DNA of 38,485 bases, from NCBI GenBank assembly GCA_022600605.1, contig JAHZKD010000160.1:1-38485 (forward strand), given 5' to 3'. This DNA comes from Actinomycetes bacterium. GTDB taxonomy: Bacteria; Actinomycetota; Actinomycetes; Mycobacteriales; Mycobacteriaceae. The notes under the pieces are model-generated. The model had not been told where the DNA came from and made no database searches. It saw only the letters and a list, made by a program, of their open reading frames with translations. Made by a program: the position numbers and the translations under genes. Numbering within the stretch: the stretch's first letter is position 1; each line of letters starts with the position of its first letter. This document shows positions 1 to 6,613 of the stretch, in pieces.

Positions 1-2016
1 GCCCCGAGGTCGGGTGACGGCAACATCGCGACCAGCATGCTGAGGGTCCTTCGGCCAGGCCGCCCGGCAGACGTGCCGGCGGGTTCGGTCAAGATCGGCC
101 GCGCGGGCGACAACGAAATCGTCATCCCGGACGTGCTGGCCTCACGTCACCACGCCACCCTGGTCGCGACGCCTTCGGGCACCGAGATCCGCGACAACGG
201 CAGCATCAACGGCACCTTCGTCAATGGCACTCGCATCAACACGGCGATGCTCACAGACGGTGACACCGTCACCATCGGCAACGTCGACCTTGTCTTCGGC
301 AATGGCACGCTGGTACGTCGCACCCAGGCCGCCGCTGACAGTGCAGTCGGCGGCCTCGACGTCCACGGTGTTTCCTGGACGATCGAGGGCAACAAGACGC
401 TGCTGGACAACATCTCGATGTCAGCGCGGCCAGGGACACTGACGGCTGTGATCGGTCCCTCGGGCGCCGGCAAGTCCACATTCGCCCGGCTGGTCGCCGG
501 CTACACCCATCCGACGACGGGCCAGGTGTCATTCGAGGGCCACGACGTTCACAGTGAATACGCCTCGCTGCGCTCCCGAATCGGAATGGTGCCGCAGGAC
601 GACGTGGTGCATGGCCAGCTCACGGTAAGGCAGGCGTTGATGTACGCCGCTGAGCTCCGACTGCCTCCCGACACCAACCAGACCGACCGTGATCAGGTCG
701 TCAACGAGGTGCTGCAGGAGCTTGAGATGACCGAGCACCTGGACACCCGCGTTGACAAGCTCTCCGGCGGGCAGCGCAAGCGCGCCTCAGTCGCGCTCGA
801 ACTGCTGACCGGCCCATCGCTGCTCATCCTCGATGAGCCGACCTCAGGCCTGGATCCCGCCCTGGATCGCCAGGTGATGACCATGTTGCGCCAGCTTGCC
901 GACGCGGGCCGAGTGGTGCTCGTCGTAACCCACTCGCTGACCTACCTCGACGTGTGCGACCAGGTGCTGCTGCTGGCCCCTGGCGGAAAGACCGCGTTCT
1001 ACGGCCCACCCAGCGAGGTCGGCCCCTCAATGGGCACGACCAACTGGGCCGACATCTTCTCCGGCGTCGCCGGCGACCCAGACGGCGCGGCGCAGCGCTT
1101 CCTCGCCCAGCACGGGCCTCCCCCGCCGCAGCCCCCTGCCCTTAGTCCTACAGACCTGGGTAATCCCACCCGGACCAGCACCCGAAGGCAGTTGTCCACG
1201 ATCGCGCGGCGCCAGATCCGGCTGGTGATCTCCGACCGCGGGTACTTCGCGTTCCTGATGATGTTGCCGTTCATCATGGGCGTGTTGTCGTTGTCGGTGC
1301 CCGGCGACGTCGGGTTCGGTGTTCCCGTTCCCGCCGAGCGGGGTGGTGAGGCGCCCAATGAGCCCGGGCAGATCCTGGTGATGCTCAATGTTGGCGCAAT
1401 CTTCATGGGCACTGCCCTGACCATCCGCGCCCTGATCGGCGAGCGGGCCATCTTCCGACGCGAGCAGGCCGTCGGCCTGTCCACCTCGGCCTACCTCATG
1501 GCGAAGGTCATGGTGTTCACCGGATTCGCCATCGTGCAGGCTGCGATCGTCACCTCTATCGCGATCGTGGGCAAGGGTTGGGGTCCCGGCGCAGTCGACA
1601 GCGGTGCGATGATCGGCAACCGCAGCCTAGAATTGTTCGTCGACATCGCGGCGACGTGTGTGGCTGCGGCTATGGTCGGCCTGGCACTTTCGGCTCTCGC
1701 CAGGTCGAGCGAGCAGATCATGCCGCTGCTGGTAGTCGCGATCATGAGCCAGCTGGTGTTCTCCGGCGGCATGATCCCGGTGACCGGCCGCATCGTCCTG
1801 GACCAGATGTCCTGGGCCACACCAGCCCGCTGGGGCTTCGCATCCTCGGCGTCGACCATCGACCTAATCAGGTTGGTACCGGGTCCGTTGACCCCGAAGG
1901 ACCGACACTGGGAGCACACCTCGGGTGCGTGGATGTTCGACATGGCGATGCTGGCGGCGATCAGTGTCTTCTACGTCGGTTTTGTACGCTGGCGGATCAG
2001 GCTCAAAGCTGGCTGA
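1..2016 (+). CDS. FHA-ABC transporter, ATPase fused to permease (Rv1747 type), 5' end outside window
   Basis: The reading frame is open from base 1, so the true start lies upstream; the Met at position 37 is internal. Counting from that Met, an FHA phosphothreonine-binding domain spans about residues 1-95 (SRHHA at 36-40). An ABC ATPase follows, with Walker A GPSGAGKST at 140-148, signature LSGGQ at 242-246, Walker B LLILDEP at 262-268 and H-loop His299. The C-terminal third is an ABC2-type membrane domain with about six hydrophobic segments. The order and sequence match M. tuberculosis Rv1747, which has a second FHA domain further N-terminal and is regulated by the kinase PknF; that first FHA would be outside the window. 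It probably exports a cell-envelope component; the substrate cannot be read from sequence. It converges on mfpA. In M. tuberculosis Rv1747 is not next to mfpA, so this junction is a rearrangement. Confidence 0.93.
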   Translation, partial: APRSGDGNIATSMLRVLRPGRPADVPAGSVKIGRAGDNEIVIPDVLASRHHATLVATPSGTEIRDNGSINGTFVNGTRINTAMLTDGDTVTIGNVDLVFGNGTLVRRTQAAADSAVGGLDVHGVSWTIEGNKTLLDNISMSARPGTLTAVIGPSGAGKSTFARLVAGYTHPTTGQVSFEGHDVHSEYASLRSRIGMVPQDDVVHGQLTVRQALMYAAELRLPPDTNQTDRDQVVNEVLQELEMTEHLDTRVDKLSGGQRKRASVALELLTGPSLLILDEPTSGLDPALDRQVMTMLRQLADAGRVVLVVTHSLTYLDVCDQVLLLAPGGKTAFYGPPSEVGPSMGTTNWADIFSGVAGDPDGAAQRFLAQHGPPPPQPPALSPTDLGNPTRTSTRRQLSTIARRQIRLVISDRGYFAFLMMLPFIMGVLSLSVPGDVGFGVPVPAERGGEAPNEPGQILVMLNVGAIFMGTALTIRALIGERAIFRREQAVGLSTSAYLMAKVMVFTGFAIVQAAIVTSIAIVGKGWGPGAVDSGAMIGNRSLELFVDIAATCVAAAMVGLALSALARSSEQIMPLLVVAIMSQLVFSGGMIPVTGRIVLDQMSWATPARWGFASSASTIDLIRLVPGPLTPKDRHWEHTSGAWMFDMAMLAAISVFYVGFVRWRIRLKAG

Positions 2017-2045
2017 GTAGGCGCGTCGTACGAGCCAGCAAGAAG

Positions 2046-2081
2046 TCGGCCCGGGAAAAGAATCGGCGACTCTGGGGCCGA
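2046..2081. terminator. weak inverted repeat between convergent genes
   Basis: TCGGCCC (2046-2052) and GGGCCGA (2075-2081) are complementary 7-base arms around a 22-base loop in the 70-bp gap between the convergent ABC transporter gene and mfpA. The loop is long and there is no clear U-tract, so a terminator role is only a guess from position. Confidence 0.22.
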
Positions 2082-2086
2082 AAACC

Positions 2087-2638
2087 TCACCCGCCGATAT
2101 CGAGCCCATGGGCGGCCGCGTAAGCCAGCGCCTGCTCGATGTCGACCAAGGCGCCACGCAGTTTTGCCGTTGTCCAGAACGTCGGCTCGATGCGTGCACC
2201 GCGCAGATCGGCACCCTCCAGCCGGGCGTCCTGGACCCGCACCCCTGTCAGGTCGGCGCGCCGCAATACCGCCTCGCGCAGGTCGGCAGCCACCAGGCTC
2301 GTTTCGCGCAGCCGGCAGTCGGACAGATCGGTTTTGCGCAGGTCTGCCCCGCCCAGCACGGCCAGCGTCAGATCCACCTCGACCAGCTTCATGGGCCTCA
2401 TCCTGCAGTCGATGAACGTCGATCCGAGGAAGCTGCACTGTCGAAACACACTGTGCCACAGCGAAGTACGGCGAAACATGCAGTTGCGGAAGGCGGAGCC
2501 GACATGCTCTGACTCGGTCAGGTCGACGCCGGAAAAGTCACATCCGGTGAAAACCACACGCTCAGTGCGTAGGCGACTGAGGTCTTCGTCGCGAAAGTCG
2601 CGACCGTCGAATTCCCGGTCGACTTCGTGTGCGTTCAC
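2087..2638 (-). CDS. mfpA: MfpA pentapeptide-repeat gyrase-interacting protein
   Basis: The 183-residue product is a pentapeptide-repeat protein (A/C-D/N-L/F-x-x register almost throughout, e.g. ADLRK, CRLRE, ADLRE, ADLTG) and has the same length as M. tuberculosis MfpA (Rv3361c). Near-identical blocks include FTGRDFRDEDLSRL-like sequence at the N-terminus and AYAAAHGLDIGG at the C-terminus. MfpA folds as a right-handed quadrilateral beta-helix that mimics B-DNA, binds DNA gyrase and lowers fluoroquinolone sensitivity. The start is GTG at 2638, six bases after the stop of the upstream sensor kinase. No strong ribosome-binding site precedes it, so translation is probably coupled to the kinase gene. 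In M. tuberculosis three further genes (Roadblock, DUF742, small GTPase) lie between kinase and mfpA; they are missing here. Confidence 0.95.
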   Translation of the reverse strand: MNAHEVDREFDGRDFRDEDLSRLRTERVVFTGCDFSGVDLTESEHVGSAFRNCMFRRTSLWHSVFRQCSFLGSTFIDCRMRPMKLVEVDLTLAVLGGADLRKTDLSDCRLRETSLVAADLREAVLRRADLTGVRVQDARLEGADLRGARIEPTFWTTAKLRGALVDIEQALAYAAAHGLDIGG

Positions 2639-2644
2639 GCCATA

Positions 2645-4525
2645 TCAGCCGGCCACGAACTGGTCGGCCGGCACGTACACCCCCGCAGTGATGCCCGACC
2701 CCGGCTCCTGGGCGACAGTGCTGCGAAGCCGCGCTACCATGCCGTGCCGGGTGGCCAGCCGGCCCACCACGAACAGCCCCATGTGCAGTGCGGTGTACGA
2801 GTTGCCCTCACCGAAGGACTGCAACCGGGTGTTGGCCATCTGCAGATCGGCCTCAGTCATTCCCAGACCGGTATCAGCCAACTCAAGGACCAAGCCGCCG
2901 CTGCCGGTACGCACGGCAGACACCGTCACCTGCGAGTCAGACGGCGAATACCTCAACGCATTGTCGAGCAGCTCAGCGAGCAAGTGCACCAGATCACCTG
3001 CCGCGGCACCGGCAATCTCGCCGCCCGGCAGCCCCGCGGTGGTGATCCGGCTGCCGTCCTCGACCTCGGAGACAGCCGCGTTGACCAGCGCAGCGACCGG
3101 CACCGGGCCGGGCTCTTCGCGGGGAGGTCGCACGTCGGCCAGCACCAGCACGTTCGCGCCGATACGCTGCATTCGAGCGGCGAGATGGTCGAGCCGCACC
3201 AAGCTCGCGAGCCGGTCTGGGTCCACTTCGTTGCGCTCAAGTCGATCGATGAGGGCGAGCTGCTCATCGATCAGTGACTGGTTGCGTCGCGACAGCGTCT
3301 CGAACATGCCGGTAACCTGGACCTGAAGCCGAGCGTGTGCGCCGGCGAATTGCACTGCCTGCTCATGCAATTCGTCGATGGCGTACGCGACCTGACCGAT
3401 TTCTTCAGAAGTGTGCACCGGGAAGGGCTGCACCGGGGATGGTTTGCCGCCACTGCCTCCGTGTTCGACTTCACGAGCCAGGTCGCTGTGTGCCACCTTG
3501 AGTGCGTTGTCGCGCAGCGTGCGCAGCGGAAGCACCAGCGAACGAGCCAGCAGCGCAACGAATAGGAGCGCAATCGCGATCGCGGCGACCACGAGTACCG
3601 AGTCGCGGATCGCGGCAATCCGCGCGTCGTCTGCCCGCTGGTCTACTGTCGCCGGAATCGACTGGGCGGTCACGGCGATCACAGCGGCGGCGATATCTCG
3701 GGTGACCTGTTGGGACGCCAGCAATCCGGGGTTCCCGACGAGCACGGACGCCGGATCGGATATCACGAGCATCCGGTCGGCCATCGCCGATCGCAGCGCC
3801 TCTGCACCGGCAGTCCCGCCACCGAGGTAAGCACTCATCGCCGACACCATTGAGGGCTCGGCACCAGCCAGTGTGAGCATGGTCGAGCGCAGGACCGGCT
3901 CGGGAAGTTCAGCGCCACGGTTGACCAGCAGTTGCTGCATCACCATCTGCCCGCGCTCGCCGACAGCGTGCGACAGCGCTGTGGCCTGAGACCGGACATT
4001 CCGGTCGTCGGCCACCAGGGCAGTGTCGTCGGCCACCAGGGCGGTGTCGTCGGCCACCAGGCCGGTGATGGCGGTCTCGGCGGCGATCAGCAGTGCCGCA
4101 TAAGTCATCACCCACACCCGCAGATCGTCGGCGTTGCCCATGACCGTGCCGAGCAGGTCCTGGCCGTCGTCGAGCAGTGTGGTCGTGGCCAGCCCGACAC
4201 TGTCGGGTACCTCGGTGTCGGCCAATTGCCCTCGGAGATCGATCCTGCGCTTATCGAAAATCGTCAGCGCGGCCTGGGTATCTCCGCCCCCAGTCGCCGC
4301 GATCATCGTGTCCTCCAGCGCAGCGAGGTAATCGACAACGGCGGGCACCATGTCGGCGCGCTCGGCGGCCCCACGTAGCTGCACTGCCGCAGCCGCGCTG
4401 GAGTAGATACGCAAGCCGCCGAGCACGACGGCCAGCACCAGAGGCACCACGACGATGGCAAGTACTTTCCAGCCGACCGGCCAGTTCGACAGTGCAAACC
4501 GAGACTGCCTCTTGTCAGCCGTCAT
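2645..4525 (-). CDS. Conservon-type membrane sensor histidine kinase, short C-terminus (Rv3365c/CvnA-like)
   Basis: The 626-residue protein has an N-terminal TM helix (about residues 20-40), an extracytoplasmic helical sensor region, a second TM (about 310-335) followed by a HAMP-like linker (LVLPLRTLRDNALKVA), and a kinase core. The core has the conservon-type dimerisation segment (LVRLDHLAARMQR), N-box ELLDNALRYSP, G1 ADTGLGMTE and G2-like HMGLFVVGRLATRHGM. This is the CvnA architecture of actinobacterial conservons (Rv3365c in M. tuberculosis). The protein stops shortly after the ATPase domain (VYVPADQFVAG), whereas Rv3365c, as I recall it, is about 250 residues longer. Its ATG overlaps the stop of the methyltransferase gene by ATGA, and mfpA begins six bases after its own stop. 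The sensor domain contains a 7-residue tandem repeat (VADDTAL). Confidence 0.85.
   Translation of the reverse strand: MTADKRQSRFALSNWPVGWKVLAIVVVPLVLAVVLGGLRIYSSAAAAVQLRGAAERADMVPAVVDYLAALEDTMIAATGGGDTQAALTIFDKRRIDLRGQLADTEVPDSVGLATTTLLDDGQDLLGTVMGNADDLRVWVMTYAALLIAAETAITGLVADDTALVADDTALVADDRNVRSQATALSHAVGERGQMVMQQLLVNRGAELPEPVLRSTMLTLAGAEPSMVSAMSAYLGGGTAGAEALRSAMADRMLVISDPASVLVGNPGLLASQQVTRDIAAAVIAVTAQSIPATVDQRADDARIAAIRDSVLVVAAIAIALLFVALLARSLVLPLRTLRDNALKVAHSDLAREVEHGGSGGKPSPVQPFPVHTSEEIGQVAYAIDELHEQAVQFAGAHARLQVQVTGMFETLSRRNQSLIDEQLALIDRLERNEVDPDRLASLVRLDHLAARMQRIGANVLVLADVRPPREEPGPVPVAALVNAAVSEVEDGSRITTAGLPGGEIAGAAAGDLVHLLAELLDNALRYSPSDSQVTVSAVRTGSGGLVLELADTGLGMTEADLQMANTRLQSFGEGNSYTALHMGLFVVGRLATRHGMVARLRSTVAQEPGSGITAGVYVPADQFVAG
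4004..4066. repeat. three 21-bp tandem repeats inside the sensor kinase gene
   Basis: Units at 4004-4024, 4025-4045 and 4046-4066 differ by only one or two bases and keep frame, adding VADD(T)AL repeats to the extracytoplasmic part of the kinase. Slipped-strand expansion is the likely origin, so copy number may vary between strains. Confidence 0.85.
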
Positions 4526-5163
4526 CGGCCACCCACACCGTCGGCGACGGACCCCAAAGGTGCCGCTCGCAGGAAAGCGACAAGAAAGTCGGAATCATCG
4601 GTGAATGGGCGCAGGTCCCAAGTGGACAGCAGCAGGTCGGGCGCGAGCCCAGCATCTGCAACGTCAGCGAGAAACTGGACGAACTCGTAATCGCGGCCCG
4701 CGCCGAAGCCGATTACCGCTCGACCGTCGTCGGCAAGGTGGGCACGCAGCCGGCTCAGCACCTGGACTCGGGTACTCGGGGCAAGAAATGTCATGACATT
4801 TCCGGCCGACGCGATGACATCGAACGGCTCGGCGATACCCCGGGCCGGCAAATCGAGCTCAGCGAGGTCGCCAACGAGCCAGCGCGGCCCAGGGTGGTCC
4901 TGTTCGGCTGCCTCGATAAGCGCTGGGTCGACGTCGACACCGACCACATCGTGACCCGCGGTAGCCAGATAGCCGCCCAGCCGGCCGGGTCCGCAGCCGG
5001 CGTCCAGGATGCGGGCACCGCGGGGCGCCATCGCGTCCACCAAACGAGCCTCACCGGCTAGATCGTCACCGGCGCGCGCCATGGCACGGAAGCGCTCGAC
5101 GTACCACTGCGAATGTCCGGGATCGGCCGAGACCTTCTGCATCCAGATGCTCTGCTCGACCAT
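4522..5163 (-). CDS. class I SAM-dependent methyltransferase
   Basis: The product (213 residues from ATG 5163) has a Rossmann-type SAM-binding fold. Motif I is ILDAGCGPGRLGGYLA (about residues 52-67), followed by an acidic motif at the end of strand beta2 (VVGVDVDPALI), then WLVGDLAELDLP and FDVIASAGNVMTFL. This resembles Methyltransf_11/25 family members; the substrate is not recognisable. A longer reading frame reaches 5217, but MVEQSIWMQKV at 5163 is the better start because the extra residues look unstructured and would crowd the divergent spoU promoter. The stop overlaps the ATG of the sensor kinase by four bases (ATGA), which suggests a methyltransferase-kinase-mfpA operon. I do not recall this gene in the M. 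tuberculosis mfp locus. Confidence 0.83.
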   Translation of the reverse strand: MVEQSIWMQKVSADPGHSQWYVERFRAMARAGDDLAGEARLVDAMAPRGARILDAGCGPGRLGGYLATAGHDVVGVDVDPALIEAAEQDHPGPRWLVGDLAELDLPARGIAEPFDVIASAGNVMTFLAPSTRVQVLSRLRAHLADDGRAVIGFGAGRDYEFVQFLADVADAGLAPDLLLSTWDLRPFTDDSDFLVAFLRAAPLGSVADGVGGR

Positions 5164-5250
5164 GCGAGCATTATCGCAAGAGGCGACGGCTGGATGTTCG
5201 CAGAGGCCGTCCGGCAACCGCCCGTCGACGGCCTAGAGGATGACTTAGTT

Positions 5251-5715
5251 GTGTTCAACGTGATGTTCCACTCGCCGCGCATCGCCGCCAATACGGGCAA
5301 CGCGATCCGGATGGTGGCAGGCACCGGGTGCGAATTGCATCTGGTCCAACCGCTGGGTTTTGACCTGTCTGAACCCAAGCTGCGCCGAGCCGGGCTCGAC
5401 TACCACGACCTCGCGTCGGTGACCGTGCACTCCGATCTCACAACCGCCTGGGCGGCACTGGGGACGGCCCGCGTCTTCGCCTTCACTGCACACGCCACCA
5501 CGTCATTCGCCGACATCTGCTACCAACCCGGTGATGTGCTGATGTTCGGCCCGGAGCCCACCGGCCTTGAGGCGGCAACCCTGGCCGACCCGCACATCAC
5601 CGCGCGGGTCAGGATTCCGATGCTGAGCGGACGACGGTCACTGAACCTGTCCAACGCCGCCGCCATCGCCGTCTATGAAGCGTGGCGTCAGCAGGGATTC
5701 CCCGGAGCGGTGTGA
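5251..5715 (+). CDS. SpoU/TrmL-type tRNA 2'-O-methyltransferase (Rv3366)
   Basis: This SPOUT-superfamily methyltransferase has the trefoil-knot motifs NTGNAIR near the N-terminus, LMFGPEPTGLE in the middle and IPMLSGRRSLNLSNAAAIA at the C-terminus. It closely matches M. tuberculosis Rv3366 and the TrmL family, which methylates the ribose of nucleotide 34 in certain tRNAs. The start GTG at 5251 gives 154 residues, the length I recall for Rv3366, and has the purine-rich GAGGA at 5236-5240 ten bases upstream. An open frame extends further 5' to 5113, but that part overlaps the divergent methyltransferase gene and has no family similarity. The specific tRNA target is inferred from the family. Confidence 0.9.
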   Translation: MFNVMFHSPRIAANTGNAIRMVAGTGCELHLVQPLGFDLSEPKLRRAGLDYHDLASVTVHSDLTTAWAALGTARVFAFTAHATTSFADICYQPGDVLMFGPEPTGLEAATLADPHITARVRIPMLSGRRSLNLSNAAAIAVYEAWRQQGFPGAV

Positions 5716-5721
5716 CCGGCG

Positions 5722-5843
5722 GGTCACATGCTCCTCGCGCAAGCGCTCGTCGGTCACATGCTCCTCGCGCAAGCGCTCGTCGGTCACATGCTCCTCGCGC
5801 AAGCGCTCGTCGGTCACATGCTCCTCGCGCAAGCGCTCGTCGG
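5722..5843. repeat. four perfect 30-bp tandem repeats (VNTR-like)
   Basis: A 30-bp unit beginning GGTCACATGCTCCTCGCGCA recurs four times without mismatch or spacer in the gap between the convergent tRNA methyltransferase and nitroreductase genes. On the minus strand the array is open in one frame (DERLREEHVT repeats) but has no start context. Each unit contains GCGCAAGCGC, a small self-complementary core. Perfect identity implies recent expansion; this would be a typing locus of the MIRU/VNTR kind. Confidence 0.95.
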
Positions 5844-5848
5844 CGGCG

Positions 5849-6490
5849 CTACCAGGTGTCCCAATGGCTCAGCTGGGCAGCCGGGAGCCGCCGCGCCAGG
5901 CGGAAGTCGGTGCCCTTGGTGTACGCGATCGGGAACAGCCCAGCTTGGCTGTACTCACCGAACGGGATACCGAGCAGTTCGGCGGCCTGACGCTCGCCGT
6001 CGCCAAGGAGGTGCAGCGTCGTCCAGGCAGACCCCAACCCACGAGAACGCAACGCCAGCATGAAGCTCCACACCGCCGGCAGCAGGGAACCCCAAAAACC
6101 TGCGCTGTGACCGGAAGGGGTGTCTTGGGGCTTACCTTCCAAGCAGGGGATCAGCATCACGGGAACTTCATGGAAATGGTCGTTGAGGTACATCGCGGAG
6201 TCAAAGACGCGCGGCTGCTGCTCATCGCGAATGTCACCGTGTGTGGGCTTAGGCGCCGAGAGGTAGGGCGTCGCGTTGGTCCGGTAGATGTCGGCGAGTG
6301 CCTTCTTCTTCTCCGCGTCTTCGACGAACACCCATTGCCAGCCTTGGTTGTTCGAGCCAGTGGGCGCCTGCAGTGCGATCTCAAGACACTCCATCAGCAC
6401 GTCGCGTGGGACCGACTTGTCGAGATCAAGCCGCTTACGCACCGAGCGGGTAGTGGTCAGGACTTCGTCGGCGGACAGGTTCAGAGACAT
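5849..6490 (-). CDS. nitroreductase-family flavoprotein (Rv3368c)
   Basis: The 213-residue protein belongs to the FMN-dependent nitroreductase family. Visible features are the N-terminal TTRSVRKRLDLDKSVPR segment, the FMN-phosphate region APTGSNNQGWQWVFVED and the C-terminal LGIPFGEYSQAGLFPIAYTKG. It is close to M. tuberculosis Rv3368c throughout. Members reduce nitro compounds or quinones with NAD(P)H; the physiological substrate is unknown. ATG 6490 (MSLNLSADEV) is chosen over the more distal 6571 because Rv3368c starts at the same place and the extra 27 residues are Arg-rich and unlike the family. M. tuberculosis has Rv3369 between this gene and dnaE2; here only 123 bp separate them. Confidence 0.9.
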   Translation of the reverse strand: MSLNLSADEVLTTTRSVRKRLDLDKSVPRDVLMECLEIALQAPTGSNNQGWQWVFVEDAEKKKALADIYRTNATPYLSAPKPTHGDIRDEQQPRVFDSAMYLNDHFHEVPVMLIPCLEGKPQDTPSGHSAGFWGSLLPAVWSFMLALRSRGLGSAWTTLHLLGDGERQAAELLGIPFGEYSQAGLFPIAYTKGTDFRLARRLPAAQLSHWDTW

Positions 6491-6613
6491 CCTGCGAGGA
6501 TACATTTGGCGGGATTGTCGCCATCGTCCTGCGAACGCGTGCCGAATGTCGGGGTGCGCGGTGCGTGTCAACGCGCGCGGTGCGTGCCGACGCGCGCGCG
6601 GCGAGAGACCAGC

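Noticed and set aside
2139..3326. Long plus-strand frame of 395 codons opposite mfpA and the sensor kinase
   Set aside because: The minus-strand frames have clear family motifs. The plus-strand frame is low-complexity Ser/Arg/Thr sequence typical of the antisense of GC-rich genes.
2645..4525. Sensor kinase as a frameshifted or broken gene
   Set aside because: The frame is continuous from TM helices through the complete ATPase motifs. Only the C-terminal extension seen in relatives is missing, so it is treated as a functional short form.
5638..5832. Minus-strand reading frame across the 30-bp array encoding DERLREEHVT repeats
   Set aside because: It is produced by the tandem repeat being a multiple of three, has no ribosome-binding site, and overlaps the 3' end of the tRNA methyltransferase gene.
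5722..5843. Possible CRISPR array
   Set aside because: The units are directly adjacent with no unique spacers, and no cas gene is present.
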